64,000 nucleotides of DNA from Mycobacterium neglectum (GCF_002591975.1 NZ_NVQE01000027.1:1-64000); one strand, 5' to 3'. Positions 35,187 through 44,728 are shown, numbered from the stretch's first letter. Translations and numbers: made by a program. Notes: a model not told the origin generated them from the sequence alone.

Positions 35187-35714
35187 ATGACGCACGTCGA
35201 TGTCCTGACCGGCCCACGGGTCACTCTGCGCGCACCCACCCTCGATGATGCGGAACCGCTGTTCGGGATTGCGTCCGACCCTGCTGTACCGAAGTACATG
35301 TCGTGGCGGACCCATCGCAACGTCGGCGAGACCCGACGCGTGATCACCGAGGTGTTGAACGTCGGAGGGGAGACCACACGGCTGATCGACCTGGGTGAAG
35401 ATGGAGGAGTGATAGGAGCCATCGGCTGGCGGCGTCCGCAACCCCACATCATCGACTTCGGCTATTACCTCGGCCGTCGGTGGTGGGGCCGGGGGTTCAT
35501 GGCGGAGGCGGTGCGCCTGCTCCTCGACAGCGCCAAGAGCGATCCGGCCGTATACCGCGTCTCGGCGTACTGCTACGTCGACAACACGGCGTCGGCACGA
35601 GTGCTGGAACGCAGCGGCCTCACCCTGGAAGGCCGTCTGAAGCGCTACGCCCGGCTACCGAATATCAGCTCTGAGCCGCAGGACTGCCTGCTGTTCGCAA
35701 AGGCGGTGAAGTAA
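35187..35714 (+). CDS. GNAT-family N-acetyltransferase (RimJ/RimL-like)
   Basis: 175 residues. TGPRVTLRAPTLDDAEPLF start, acetyl-CoA loop YYLGRRWWGRGFMAEAVRLLL and YVDNTASARVLERSGLTLEGRL, all typical of the GNAT_3 group that acetylates ribosomal proteins or small amines. ATG 35187 is preceded by AGGGGA. It is joined to the nitronate monooxygenase by a 1-base overlap (TAATG). Confidence 0.8.
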   Translation: MTHVDVLTGPRVTLRAPTLDDAEPLFGIASDPAVPKYMSWRTHRNVGETRRVITEVLNVGGETTRLIDLGEDGGVIGAIGWRRPQPHIIDFGYYLGRRWWGRGFMAEAVRLLLDSAKSDPAVYRVSAYCYVDNTASARVLERSGLTLEGRLKRYARLPNISSEPQDCLLFAKAVK

Positions 35715-36730
35715 TGAGTGCGTTCGACCTTCGCGACCTCACGGTCCCGATCATCGTCGCGCCGATGGCCGGTGGGCCGTCGACGCCGGAGCTGGCTGCC
35801 GCGGGAACCAATGCCGGCGGCCTCGGGTTCGTCCCTGCGGGGTACCTGACGGCTGAAGTGTTCGCCGAACGGCTTGCCAGGGCGCGCCAACTCGCGACCG
35901 GGCCCATCGGCGCCAATCTGTTTGCGCCACAGCCGAGTGCGGGCACGCCTGCCGCAATCCAGGCGTACGCCGCGGCACTGGCCCCTGAGGTGGAGCGCTA
36001 CGGTGCTGCGCTCGGCTCGCCTCGCTTCGATGACGACGCATGGGCCGCGAAGCTGGACGTGTTGCTTGATCTGCGGCCCGAAGTGGCGTCGTTCACCTTC
36101 GGTGTGCCCAGCGCGGACGAATGCAGGAGCCTGCGCGATGCGGGCATTGTGACCGTTGGCACCGTGACGACGCAGGCGGAGGCGCAGATGGCCATCGCGG
36201 CGGGCGTCGATGTGCTGGCGGCACAGAGCCCTTCGGCAGGCGGGCATCGCGGGACGTTCGACCCGTCGGCGCAGCCGGCATCCGAACCGCTCGAGCAACT
36301 TTTGGCCGCCTTGAGTGCGTCAGTCGATGTTCCGGTGATCGCGGCGGGCGGACTGTCGACCGCGGAGGAGATCCGGCGCGTGATTGAGGGTGGCGCGGCC
36401 GCAGCCCAACTCGGCACCGCGTTCCTGCTGGCCGATGAAGCGGGCAGCAGCGGTGTTCACCGTGCCGCACTCAAGGATCCCCAGTTCACCGAAACCGTTG
36501 TCACCCGGTCGTTTTCCGGTCGCTACGCGCGTGGTCTGCGGAACCGGTTCGTCAACGAGCACGAGGCCGAGGCGCCGCTCGGCTACCCCGAGGTCCACTA
36601 TCTGACCAGCCCGGTCCGTGCTGCGGCGGTGCGCGCAGGCGACCCACACGGCGTCAACGTCTGGGCGGGCACGGGATACCGCAACGCCAGGGTTGGTTCA
36701 GTCGCAGACATCATCGCGGTACTAACGTAG
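35714..36730 (+). CDS. Nitronate monooxygenase (2-nitropropane dioxygenase family)
   Basis: 338 residues, FMN-binding TIM barrel. VPIIVAPMAGGPSTPELAAAGTNAGGLGFV at the start (first strand and phosphate loop; residues about 10-40), VDVLAAQSPSAGGHRGTF with the catalytic-region His, and PVIAAGGLSTAEEIRRVIEGGAAAAQLGTAFL for FMN phosphate binding. It oxidises alkyl nitronates such as propionate 3-nitronate. Translationally coupled to the GNAT gene upstream. Confidence 0.85.
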   Translation: MSAFDLRDLTVPIIVAPMAGGPSTPELAAAGTNAGGLGFVPAGYLTAEVFAERLARARQLATGPIGANLFAPQPSAGTPAAIQAYAAALAPEVERYGAALGSPRFDDDAWAAKLDVLLDLRPEVASFTFGVPSADECRSLRDAGIVTVGTVTTQAEAQMAIAAGVDVLAAQSPSAGGHRGTFDPSAQPASEPLEQLLAALSASVDVPVIAAGGLSTAEEIRRVIEGGAAAAQLGTAFLLADEAGSSGVHRAALKDPQFTETVVTRSFSGRYARGLRNRFVNEHEAEAPLGYPEVHYLTSPVRAAAVRAGDPHGVNVWAGTGYRNARVGSVADIIAVLT

Positions 36731-36778
36731 ACGTCAATATCGCCGTGACATCGGCACCGGCAAGCTACTGTCCGAACC

Positions 36779-38125
36779 ATGTCGCAGCTGAGTCGGCGCC
36801 AGTTCACGGTGAGCGCGGGCGTGCTCGCGGCTGCGACGCTGCTGCCCGGCTGCGGCAGCAGCGGCGACGAGCCTGAACAACGCCCCAGAGGCGACGCGCC
36901 CAAAGAACGCATCGTGGTGGTAGGTGCGGGTATGTCGGGCTTGGCAGCCGCGCGGCGTCTGGCCGATGCGGGGATGGAAGTCACCGTGCTGGAGGCCCGC
37001 GACCGGATCGGCGGCCGCACGTGGACGGATACCTCGCTGGGAGTGCCGATCGATCTCGGTGGGGCATGGATTCACGGCCCCGAGAACAATCCACTCACCG
37101 AACTCGCGGATTCCGCGGGCGCGCGACGAGTCGAAACCGACTTCGACAATCCTGTCGTATTCCAGGATGGTCGTGAACTCAGCGCCGAGGTCGTTCAGAA
37201 CACGTTGATGCGCTGGCAGGAAGTCACCAAAGAGCTTGCACCGCTGAGCGAGGAGGCGGGGGAGGACGAGTCGGTCGCCAACGGTTTGGCCGAAGTCGCA
37301 GATATGAACGATCCGCTGATCCAGTGGGCTGTGGCGAGCGAGATCGTCGGCGAGTATGCGGCCGATCCAGATGAACTTTCGCTGCGGTGGTTGGGCAGCG
37401 AGGGCGAGTTCGGCGGAGGTGATCTGATTCTGCCTGGTGGATACGAGCAATTGACACAGCACCTGGCACGCGGGTTGACGATCAAGCTGGGCGCCGAGGT
37501 CAGCAAGGTCATTCACAGTGACTTGGGGGTGCGGCTGGAAACGATCCAGGGCGCCGTCGACGCGGACCGGGTCATCATCACGATTCCGCTGGGTGTGCTC
37601 AAGGCGGGCGCGATCGCCTTCGACCCACCGCTTCCCGATGAGAAGCAGGCGGCGATCGAACGGCTCGGCTTCGGTCTGCTCGACAAGGTGGTACTCAAGT
37701 TCGACCGGCCGTTCTGGCCGGACGCCCAGGTGATCGGTCTCGTTGGTCGCGACCAGCCGGTGTCGATGCTCATCAACGGTGAGACGTTCGCCGATGCGCC
37801 GCTGCTGATCGGCTTACGCGGCGGTCGCGAGGCGCGTGGACGCGAGGCTCTCACCGATCAGGACGCGGTGGGCCAAGTGGTGACGGCCCTGAACGCTCCC
37901 AACCCGACCGGATCACTGGTCACCCGGTGGGCTGAGGACCCGTTCGCGCGCGGTTCGTACAGCTTCATCGCCGTCGGTTCGAGCCCCGACGACATGGCGG
38001 CCCTGGGCGAACCAGTTGGCGAGCGGCTTCTGTTCGCGGGCGAAGCCACCAACCCGGAATTCTTCGCCACTGTGCACGGCGCGTATCTGAGCGGTGTCCG
38101 CGAAGCGGAGCGAATTCTCGGCTAG
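36779..38125 (+). CDS. Flavin amine oxidase, Tat-exported lipoprotein
   Basis: 448 residues. The start has a twin-arginine motif (SRRQFT, residues 5-10), a hydrophobic stretch and lipobox LPGC with Cys25, so it should be folded with FAD in the cytosol, exported by Tat and lipid-anchored. The FAD fold is IVVVGAGMSGLAAARRL, followed by EARDRIGGRTWTD and LGGAWIHGPENNP, and ends with LLFAGEATNPEFFATVHGAYLSG. This is the monoamine/polyamine oxidase family; the substrate is unknown. Confidence 0.85.
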   Translation: MSQLSRRQFTVSAGVLAAATLLPGCGSSGDEPEQRPRGDAPKERIVVVGAGMSGLAAARRLADAGMEVTVLEARDRIGGRTWTDTSLGVPIDLGGAWIHGPENNPLTELADSAGARRVETDFDNPVVFQDGRELSAEVVQNTLMRWQEVTKELAPLSEEAGEDESVANGLAEVADMNDPLIQWAVASEIVGEYAADPDELSLRWLGSEGEFGGGDLILPGGYEQLTQHLARGLTIKLGAEVSKVIHSDLGVRLETIQGAVDADRVIITIPLGVLKAGAIAFDPPLPDEKQAAIERLGFGLLDKVVLKFDRPFWPDAQVIGLVGRDQPVSMLINGETFADAPLLIGLRGGREARGREALTDQDAVGQVVTALNAPNPTGSLVTRWAEDPFARGSYSFIAVGSSPDDMAALGEPVGERLLFAGEATNPEFFATVHGAYLSGVREAERILG

Positions 38126-38132
38126 AGCGCGG

Positions 38133-38546
38133 CTATTTCGGGGCGCTGAGCTCGAGCGCGATGTTGTCCGGGTCGCGAAACTCCAGGATGTAGGCAGGGC
38201 CGATGTCCTTTATCGGCTCATGGGCGATGCCAAGGAAATCGAGATGACTTGCCGCGGAATTCAATTCGTCCTTGCTGCCGACCCGGAACGCGAGATGGTC
38301 CAGGCCGGCGCGGTCTTCGTCGAAACGTTCGGTGGCGACAGGGCGCAGTCCAACCAGTGCGCTGCCGAGGTCGTAGATCACGCCGCCGAATAGGAATCCC
38401 AGCATCTCGCGCGTCGCGTCATCGGCGCCCTCGGGCAGCTCGACAAGGATGGGCCAGCCGAACACGCTCTCGTAGAACTGTCGAGACCGATCGATGTCGG
38501 TGACAGTGAGCCGGATGTGCGCAATGGACGTGGTGTTGATCGCCAT
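38133..38546 (-). CDS. VOC-family (glyoxalase-like) protein
   Basis: 137 residues. TTSIAHIRLTVTDIDRSRQFYESVFGWP opening module (His in AHIRL), LDHLAFRVGSKDELNSAASHL second module and terminal YILEFRDPDNIALELSAP with the metal Glu. Complete metal set, function unknown. ATG 38546 overlaps, as CATG, an ATG on the other strand that could start the LLM gene. Confidence 0.76.
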   Translation of the reverse strand: MAINTTSIAHIRLTVTDIDRSRQFYESVFGWPILVELPEGADDATREMLGFLFGGVIYDLGSALVGLRPVATERFDEDRAGLDHLAFRVGSKDELNSAASHLDFLGIAHEPIKDIGPAYILEFRDPDNIALELSAPK

Positions 38547-38574
38547 GAAAGTCGATCGTGCCAGAATCGCGAGC

Positions 38575-39477
38575 GTGCAGATCGGGATGACGATGCCGGT
38601 GATGGAGCCGAACCTGGACGCGGCGACGCTCCAGGCGTGGGCACGGACGATCGACGACGGACCTTTTTCGTCGCTGTGCTGGGGTGAACGCATTGCGTTC
38701 GGCAACCCCGACTCCCTGACGCTGCTGGGTGCGTTGGCGGCGTGGACCGATCGGGTGCGTTTGGTGACGACCGTCGTGGTTCCGCAGCTACATGACCCCG
38801 TCATGCTCGCCAAGGCGCTGGCCACCGGTGACATGCTCAGCAGCGGTCGGCTCACCGTCGGCCTGGGTGTCGGAGGCAGGCACGAGGATTACAACGCCGT
38901 CGGCGCGGACATCGCGACCCAGACGATGCGCGGGATGGCCGACAGCGTCGCGGTAATGCAGCGCATCTGGGCGGGGGAGAAGGTGACCGAGTCCGTCATT
39001 CCGGTCGGGCCGCCGCCGCTGCAGGCCGGCGGGCCGCAACTGCTGGTGGGAACCATCGGACCCAAGACCGTGCGCAGTGCCGCCGCGTGGGCCGACGGTT
39101 TGGCCGGTATGACGTTGGACCTGGACGTCGAGAAGGAGAACGCCCTGTTCGACGTGGCGCGGACGTCATGGGCGCAGGCGGGCAAGCAGCGTCCGCACCT
39201 GGCCACGTCCTTCTGGTTCGCAATCGGCGACGGGGACGACGCACGGGCGCAGGTCCACGCGCATCTGCGCCGCTACATGAACTGGATTCCGGCCGAGATC
39301 GTCGACGCGATGGCACCCACCACCGGGTGGGCCGGAACCGAGGCTGAGCTGCTCGAGGTACTGCGTGGATTCCAAGCGATCGGCGCCGACGAGATCCATT
39401 TGATCCCAACCAGTTCGGACATCGATCAGGTCCGCCGGGTTGCCGACGTGGTCAAGGAGCTTCAGAGACCGTCGTAG
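38575..39477 (+). CDS. LLM-class flavin/F420-dependent oxidoreductase
   Basis: 300 residues. Luciferase-like TIM barrel with SLCWGERIAFGNPDSLTLLGALAAWTDRVRLVTTVVV, the phosphate-binding LATGDMLSSGRLTVGLGVGGRHEDYNAVG, and TIGPKTVRSAAAWADGLAGM (given as landmarks at about residues 35-190). In mycobacteria many such proteins use coenzyme F420. GTG 38575 is the favoured start (VQIGMTMPVMEP); ATG 38545 would add 10 residues. The last 16 bases overlap the opposite SRPBCC gene. Confidence 0.78.
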   Translation: MQIGMTMPVMEPNLDAATLQAWARTIDDGPFSSLCWGERIAFGNPDSLTLLGALAAWTDRVRLVTTVVVPQLHDPVMLAKALATGDMLSSGRLTVGLGVGGRHEDYNAVGADIATQTMRGMADSVAVMQRIWAGEKVTESVIPVGPPPLQAGGPQLLVGTIGPKTVRSAAAWADGLAGMTLDLDVEKENALFDVARTSWAQAGKQRPHLATSFWFAIGDGDDARAQVHAHLRRYMNWIPAEIVDAMAPTTGWAGTEAELLEVLRGFQAIGADEIHLIPTSSDIDQVRRVADVVKELQRPS

Positions 39478-39896
39478 ACCTTCTTGTAATACGACGACAG
39501 CGAACGCGACCCGATGAACCGCATCATGGTGACAGCCAGCAGGCCCCTGATGCTCTTCGACGTCTGTTGCCACACCCCGTGCACCACGCTGCCGCCGTCG
39601 CGGTGTGCCGCGGTGAGCGACATGAAACCCCCCGCTTCGAGGGCGTCGCTTTCGGTGATCGTCAGAATCACCGCGTTCGGCTCCGACCAGTCGTAGTGCC
39701 ATTTCGCCCACAGTTTCGGGAAGTCCTGGCCCTCGCGGATGTCGGCGTCGGTATCGCCGACCCGATACACCTCGAATGCGTCAACAGACGACGCCGGCCA
39801 TCGGTGGGGACGGTTCGGAGAGAAATCCGTCATGAGCTCGACGACCTGTTCCGGCGTCGCGGTTGTCACGAAATCGAACTCGAACCTGGTGCGCAC
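39462..39896 (-). CDS. SRPBCC-fold (polyketide cyclase/START-like) protein
   Basis: 144 residues. FEFDFVTTATPEQVVELMTDFSP start, central WAKWHYDWSEPNAVILTITESDAL and SVVHGVWQQTSKSIRGLLAVTMM fit a helix-grip lipid- or small-molecule-binding fold. No catalytic residue can be named. GTG start at 39896, 39 bases from the divergent DUF899 gene. Confidence 0.68.
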   Translation of the reverse strand: MRTRFEFDFVTTATPEQVVELMTDFSPNRPHRWPASSVDAFEVYRVGDTDADIREGQDFPKLWAKWHYDWSEPNAVILTITESDALEAGGFMSLTAAHRDGGSVVHGVWQQTSKSIRGLLAVTMMRFIGSRSLSSYYKKVYDGL

Positions 39897-39935
39897 GCGC
39901 CGAACGTATCAGTAGTGCCGTGGCAAGCTGAATAG

Positions 39936-40616
39936 ATGACAACCCATCCGCTGCCGCCGATCGTTTCGCGTTCCGATTGGGAGAAAGCACGCGCCGAATT
40001 GCTGCTCCGCGAAAAGGAACTGACGAGGCTCAAGGACTCCGTCAGCGCTGCCCGGCGCCGCCTTCCGATGGTCGAGGTCACCGAGTCATACACCTTCGAT
40101 TCCGAGCAGGGTGCGGTGACGTTGCTCGATCTGTTCGACGGGCGCAGGCAAGTGATCGTGCAGCACTTCATGTTCGGCAGCGATTGGGCGCAAGGGTGTG
40201 ACGGGTGTTCGATGATGGCCGAACACATCGGACCGCTGTCGCACCTGCACGCGAAAGACACCTCATTCGTGCTGGTTTCGCGCGCCGCGCTGCCCAAGCT
40301 GCTCGCGTTCCGTGACCGGATGGGCTGGCGGCTTCCGTGGGTGTCGTCGTCGGGCACGACCTTCAACGAGGACTTCGGTGTGACGGTCGACGGTGAGGAG
40401 CTCCAGTCGGTGAGCGTGTTCCTGCGCGACGGGGACAGGGTGTTCCATACGTGGCAGACGTTCAGCCGAGGCGAAGAGCCGTTCATGGTGGTCTTCGACC
40501 TACTCGATCTCACGCCGTACGGGCGGCAGGAGACGTGGGAGGAGTCACCGGCTGGGTGGCCGCAACAACCGCCCTACGAATGGATGCGGTTGGCCGACGC
40601 CTATGAAATCAGCTAG
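39936..40616 (+). CDS. DUF899 thioredoxin-like protein
   Basis: 226 residues. VSRSDWEKARAELLLREKELTRLKD and YTFDSEQGAVTLLDLFDGRRQVIVQHFMFG lead to GCDGCSMMAEHI, a CxxC at the position of a thioredoxin-fold redox site; GVTVDGEELQSVSVFLRDGDRVFHTWQTF closes the domain. This is the DUF899 (AhpC/TSA-related) family, function not established. Its stop shares the CTAG palindrome with the opposite SDR stop. Confidence 0.8.
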   Translation: MTTHPLPPIVSRSDWEKARAELLLREKELTRLKDSVSAARRRLPMVEVTESYTFDSEQGAVTLLDLFDGRRQVIVQHFMFGSDWAQGCDGCSMMAEHIGPLSHLHAKDTSFVLVSRAALPKLLAFRDRMGWRLPWVSSSGTTFNEDFGVTVDGEELQSVSVFLRDGDRVFHTWQTFSRGEEPFMVVFDLLDLTPYGRQETWEESPAGWPQQPPYEWMRLADAYEIS

Positions 40617-41434
40617 CTACGTAGCGTGAAACCCGCATCGAGCGGCCATGACGTGCCCGTGATGAACTGACCGGCATCTGAGACGAGCCACGCCACCGCC
40701 CCCGCGACGTCCTCCGGCTCCAGCAGTGGGATGGGTAGCGCGTTCTGCTGGGCGAGAAGCCAGGGATCGTTGGCGCCTGCGAGCGCCATCGTCGCCTCGT
40801 TGATGATCATTGGGGTGGCGACACCGCTGGGGTGGATGGTGTTGACGCGGATCGAGTGCGGTGCAAGCTGCAGCGCCCAGCCCTGCATCAGAGCGACCAG
40901 GGCGCGTTTCGATGCGGCGTAGGCCTGCAGGCCGGCGCGATCGGTGCCCGATGCCTTGATGCCCTGGGTCGAGCTCGTCAGCACGATCGACCCACCGCGG
41001 CCACCGGAGATCAGCGCCGGAATCGCGGCGTCGACGGTGTTCCAGGCGCCGACGAGGTTCACCTCGACGATGTCTCTGAATGTCTGCCGTGAGTGTTCGC
41101 AGTCGGTCACCCGGATGATGCCCGCATTGGCAAGGACGATGTCGATGCGGCCGAATTCTGCCAATCCGTCGGCCACCACCGCGTCCATCGCGTCGGCGTC
41201 CCGGACGTCGGCCTCGCGCGCCACGATCCGGCGCCCCCGCGACTCGACCAGCCTTGCCGTTTCGGAAAGGTCCGCTGCGGTCGCGCCCGGATAGTCGGTC
41301 GATTCGAAGTCGGCACAGATGTCGATGGCAATGACGTCTGCACCCTCGCCGGCGAGTTTGATCGCGTGCGCACGGCCCATCCCACGGGCGGCTCCGGTGA
41401 TGAGGGCGACCTTGCCCTCGAGGCTGGCCACCAT
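40613..41434 (-). CDS. Mycofactocin-type short-chain dehydrogenase
   Basis: 273 residues. LEGKVALITGAARGMGRAHAIKLA (NAD fold TGAARGMG), ADVIAIDICADFESTDYP, a long insertion GATAADLSETARLVESRGRRIVAREADVRD, NAG, and catalytic Ser-Tyr-Lys in TSSTQGIKASGTDRAGLQAYAASKRAL. The ADVIAIDIC plus extended loop is the signature of the mycofactocin-coupled SDR subfamily, which holds NADH tightly and uses mycofactocin as acceptor. ATG 41434 follows AAGGAG and overlaps the upstream SDR stop (TGATG). Last gene of the five-gene minus-strand operon. Confidence 0.82.
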   Translation of the reverse strand: MVASLEGKVALITGAARGMGRAHAIKLAGEGADVIAIDICADFESTDYPGATAADLSETARLVESRGRRIVAREADVRDADAMDAVVADGLAEFGRIDIVLANAGIIRVTDCEHSRQTFRDIVEVNLVGAWNTVDAAIPALISGGRGGSIVLTSSTQGIKASGTDRAGLQAYAASKRALVALMQGWALQLAPHSIRVNTIHPSGVATPMIINEATMALAGANDPWLLAQQNALPIPLLEPEDVAGAVAWLVSDAGQFITGTSWPLDAGFTLRS

Positions 41435-42267
41435 CACTCCTTCGGGAAGTTGACGTCTTTGGTGACGGATTCCCATTCGTCGATGGAGGCGGAGAACGCG
41501 GCTAGCTTGTCGCGCACGGCTTTGAGCACGTCGCGCCCAAGAAGGAGTCGCAACGGTGGGTCGTCGAGATCCGTCACCATGAGAACGGCCTCGGCGACCT
41601 TGCGTGGATCACCCGGTAGGTGATTGGCGAACTCCTTGATCATCGTCTTGCGGGCGCCGACGTTCTCGTCGTAATCGCCGATCGGAGTGGAGGATTCCCA
41701 CATCGAGCGGGCGGCCCAATCGGTGCGGAAAGCGCCGGGCTCGATAGCGGTGACCTTGATGCCGAACGACTTCACCTCCTGCGCCAACGCTTCGGTCACT
41801 GCTTCAAGCGCGAACTTCGTCGACGAGTAGTACGCATTCGGCGGGTTGGCGACCAGGCCTGTCATCGACGAAATGTTCACGATGTGCCCCGACTGGCGGT
41901 CACGCATCTGGGGGAGTACTGCCTTGATCGTGTCGACCACACCGAAGTAATTGGTGTCGAACAGCTTACGGACTTTGTCGTCCTCACCCTCTTCGATCGC
42001 GGACAGGTAACCGTTGCCCGCGTTGTTGACCAGAACGTCGATTCCACCGAACGCGTCCTCGGCCGCCTGGACCGCCGAGGTGATCTGGCCCTTGTCGGTG
42101 ACGTCCAATGCGACCACGGTGGCGCGGTCACCGTACGCGTCGGCGAAATCGGCCACCGTCTCGGTCCGCCGCGCGGTGACCACGACGGAGTGGCCCGCTT
42201 CCAGAGCGGCCCTGGCGATTTCTCGTCCGATTCCCGTCGAGCATCCGGTAATCAACCAGCGGCCCAT
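41434..42267 (-). CDS. Short-chain dehydrogenase/reductase
   Basis: 277 residues. NAD(P) fold ITGCSTGIGREIARA, DVLVNNAGNGY, catalytic ISSMTGLVANPPNAYYSSTKFAL (Ser, Tyr, Lys), and IEPGAFRTDW. Classical SDR, probably NADP-dependent as Arg-Arg follows the second strand (TARRTE). Coupled to the mycofactocin SDR downstream and 1 base from the DUF1214 gene upstream. Confidence 0.82.
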   Translation of the reverse strand: MGRWLITGCSTGIGREIARAALEAGHSVVVTARRTETVADFADAYGDRATVVALDVTDKGQITSAVQAAEDAFGGIDVLVNNAGNGYLSAIEEGEDDKVRKLFDTNYFGVVDTIKAVLPQMRDRQSGHIVNISSMTGLVANPPNAYYSSTKFALEAVTEALAQEVKSFGIKVTAIEPGAFRTDWAARSMWESSTPIGDYDENVGARKTMIKEFANHLPGDPRKVAEAVLMVTDLDDPPLRLLLGRDVLKAVRDKLAAFSASIDEWESVTKDVNFPKE

Positions 42268-42268
42268 G

Positions 42269-43522
42269 TCAATTCGTCCCTTCGGGCAGTCGGCGTAGAT
42301 AAGCCGCTCGGCGATCGGCCAGTTCGGCGCCCCGTTCCGCTGTGGACACCCGGCGCAGCGACGGTACCTCCTTCTCGAGGTCGTCGAGCTTCACCACACG
42401 TCCACTAGCACCGAGATCCTCCTTGGGACCGTCACCGCCGAACTCGGCCATGCGCAGCGTCAGGATGGCTTCGTGCAGACCATCGGAGTCGATCCAATTC
42501 GCGACGCCGGGGTCGGTCGGGGAGATGACGTAGGTGTAGGTGCCGTCCTCATTCGGCACTGACTGCGCCTTGTTGAGGCTGCCCGTTCGGTCGACGATGT
42601 CCAGGGTGGTGCCCCAAATATTGCTCAGCGGCACCGTGAAGTATTCGGCACCGCCGTCGCTGACGTCGACCACGAACGCCTCGCCGGGATTCAACTCGAA
42701 GCGGCCCATCACGTACACCTGGTTGCGCATCGCGCCGACACGATCGGCCGACCACGCGAGGTTGAAGTTGTTGGGCGCCATCTTGTAAACCCCGTGGCTG
42801 AGCTTGCCGGTGAAGTCGGCGAAGTACGCCATCATCGCCGCGGTGGCGTCTGCCTGTTCGTCGAGTGTGCGCGGCGGTGTCCTGGGCTCCGCGCCGAGTC
42901 GCCGTACGGCCAGATGATTCGCGTCATCGCGGTCCCAGTTGAGCAGCACATCGCGGATGTAGAACTCGTGCGCCTCCTGCGTTGTCTGCACATGGTTTGG
43001 CCGCCCGTCAGCGGGGTCCGGATCGACTGAGATCACAAACGAGCCGTCGCTGTCGACCTGCATCGTGCGGCCGTTCAGGACCGCGACGGTACCCATGTTG
43101 GCATCCCACAGCGTGAAGTAATTCTCCGTCATCCGGTTGGGGCCGACACGACCGTGAATCTCATAGCGCTCGTCTCCGGAGATGGGAATCACCCGATAGA
43201 CACTGTCGGGATTGTCGATACCCCAACGTGATCCCGGGATGGGACGATTTGCGACGGGGTGCCCGATCCGGGTGATGCAGCTGACTTTCGGTCGGAGTTT
43301 GTCTTGATTGGAAGACCACACCGCTGCCGAGAACATCACCTCGGCGAACGCATCGTCGAACCGTTCGCGCATCGCGTCTGAAGCCTTGGCTCGACTGAGC
43401 CACTTCTCAGCGACGCTGCGGTACGCGGCCTTGACGGTGGGGTGGTTGGTCAGGTCCAGTGCGGCCAGTTCCTGTTCGTGTTGCGACGCCGTCGCCACCG
43501 GGTCGCCCGTGAAATCTGGCAT
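42269..43522 (-). CDS. DUF1214-domain protein
   Basis: 417 residues. The C-terminal half carries EAFVVDVSDGGAEYFTVPLSNIWG, SLNKAQSVPNEDGTYTYVISPTDPGVANWIDSDGLHEAILTLRM, which is the DUF1214 pattern (residues about 285-370); the N-terminal half is helical then beta-rich. No signal peptide. Function unknown. Start ATG 43522 follows AGGAGGAATTG and overlaps the sulfotransferase stop (TGATG), so the two are co-translated. Confidence 0.78.
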   Translation of the reverse strand: MPDFTGDPVATASQHEQELAALDLTNHPTVKAAYRSVAEKWLSRAKASDAMRERFDDAFAEVMFSAAVWSSNQDKLRPKVSCITRIGHPVANRPIPGSRWGIDNPDSVYRVIPISGDERYEIHGRVGPNRMTENYFTLWDANMGTVAVLNGRTMQVDSDGSFVISVDPDPADGRPNHVQTTQEAHEFYIRDVLLNWDRDDANHLAVRRLGAEPRTPPRTLDEQADATAAMMAYFADFTGKLSHGVYKMAPNNFNLAWSADRVGAMRNQVYVMGRFELNPGEAFVVDVSDGGAEYFTVPLSNIWGTTLDIVDRTGSLNKAQSVPNEDGTYTYVISPTDPGVANWIDSDGLHEAILTLRMAEFGGDGPKEDLGASGRVVKLDDLEKEVPSLRRVSTAERGAELADRRAAYLRRLPEGTN

Positions 43523-44724
43523 CAATTCCTCCTCGAAGTGGCCGCGGCGCGGAAACGAGAGTTGTATTCGGCGAACCGTTGGTCGATCTCTCGGTCGTCA
43601 AGCCCGAAATCTGTTGCCGCGTACGGCGGGCGAGCGGTTTCGCGCGGACGCTCGGCCAGCCAGCGGCGCATCGCCGATTCGGCGTCGGACGTCAGCGTCA
43701 ATCCGATCGCGTCGTAGACCCGGGCCACCTGTCCGATCGGATCGGCGACCGCGTCGGTGAACTCGATGTCGGTGTAGCGCTGGAACTCGTCGCTCCAACC
43801 CGAGCGCGAAGCCATTGCACGGTCATTGGTCCAGCCCATCCGTTGCAGCCACTGGGCCCCGATTCGATGGCGATCCACCTCATCGGAGTGCATCGCGTGC
43901 AGCGTCGCGTTGAGGCTGGCGCCCGATGGGATCGTCTGCTTCGGATCGCGATGCATGTGCACCACATGCAGATCGGGGAACTGGTGCCGCAGGGAATCCA
44001 GATACCCCAGGTGCGCAGGGGATTTGAGCACCCACCGACACACCGGCCCCGCCGGCCCCGCGGTCAGGCCGCGTTGGCGCTTCTGCCACTGGAGGAATTG
44101 CAACATTCTGTGCAGGTAGGCGTATGCCGGTGCGAAGTCCTGTCCGTCAATCCACTCGCGGTACCTGGGCACCTGCGCACCCGACTCGGGCACATGCGAC
44201 AAGAACGCATCCGACAGAAAGACGATCTCCTCTTCGGGCTCGCGGGCATACATCGGGTGGATGGCGAACAACTCCGGGGCGAGTTCACGCGATGTCGCTT
44301 CACGCTTCTCGCTAACGGCGATCCGCGGGTCCTCTTCGGCGGACCAGTCGTAGTCGAGCCGAGGGGCGACCTCGACGACCTCCCACCCGTATGCACAATG
44401 AAAGCGGTTGTCGGCGGCAAGAAGTCGTTGCAGCAGCGTGGTACCGCTGCGCATCATGCCGACCACCACGATCGGCGCGGTGATGACCTCCGCAGCGATC
44501 TCCGGATGGCGCCGTATCCACTCCTGCGCGCGTAGCCTCATCCGCAGGCTGTGCACGAGGCCCGATCGCAGGATGTGCGCACCGATGTCGTTCAGATCCG
44601 CCGAACGGTAGCTCTCTGCCAGTACGGTCAGCGGCTCCTCGAACGGTAGCGGGCCCCAGTCGTCAAGGCCCTCCTTCTGCTGCGCTGTCGTCGCGAGACC
44701 GGTCGCGTCGAAGGAATTGTTCAC
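43522..44724 (-). CDS. PAPS-dependent sulfotransferase family protein
   Basis: 400 residues. The 5'-phosphosulfate loop IVVVGMMRSGTTLLQRLLA (about 85-103) and the 3'-phosphate motif VVHMHRDPKQTIPSGASLNATLH (about 259-281) are intact, with WVLKSPAHLGYLDSL between them. Many mycobacterial members act on lipids or sterols (Stf family). The cysDNC-cysQ operon 11 kb upstream supplies PAPS. Within an operon of redox enzymes it may act on a small hydrophobic alcohol; that is inference. Confidence 0.84.
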   Translation of the reverse strand: MNNSFDATGLATTAQQKEGLDDWGPLPFEEPLTVLAESYRSADLNDIGAHILRSGLVHSLRMRLRAQEWIRRHPEIAAEVITAPIVVVGMMRSGTTLLQRLLAADNRFHCAYGWEVVEVAPRLDYDWSAEEDPRIAVSEKREATSRELAPELFAIHPMYAREPEEEIVFLSDAFLSHVPESGAQVPRYREWIDGQDFAPAYAYLHRMLQFLQWQKRQRGLTAGPAGPVCRWVLKSPAHLGYLDSLRHQFPDLHVVHMHRDPKQTIPSGASLNATLHAMHSDEVDRHRIGAQWLQRMGWTNDRAMASRSGWSDEFQRYTDIEFTDAVADPIGQVARVYDAIGLTLTSDAESAMRRWLAERPRETARPPYAATDFGLDDREIDQRFAEYNSRFRAAATSRRN

Positions 44725-44728
44725 CGGG

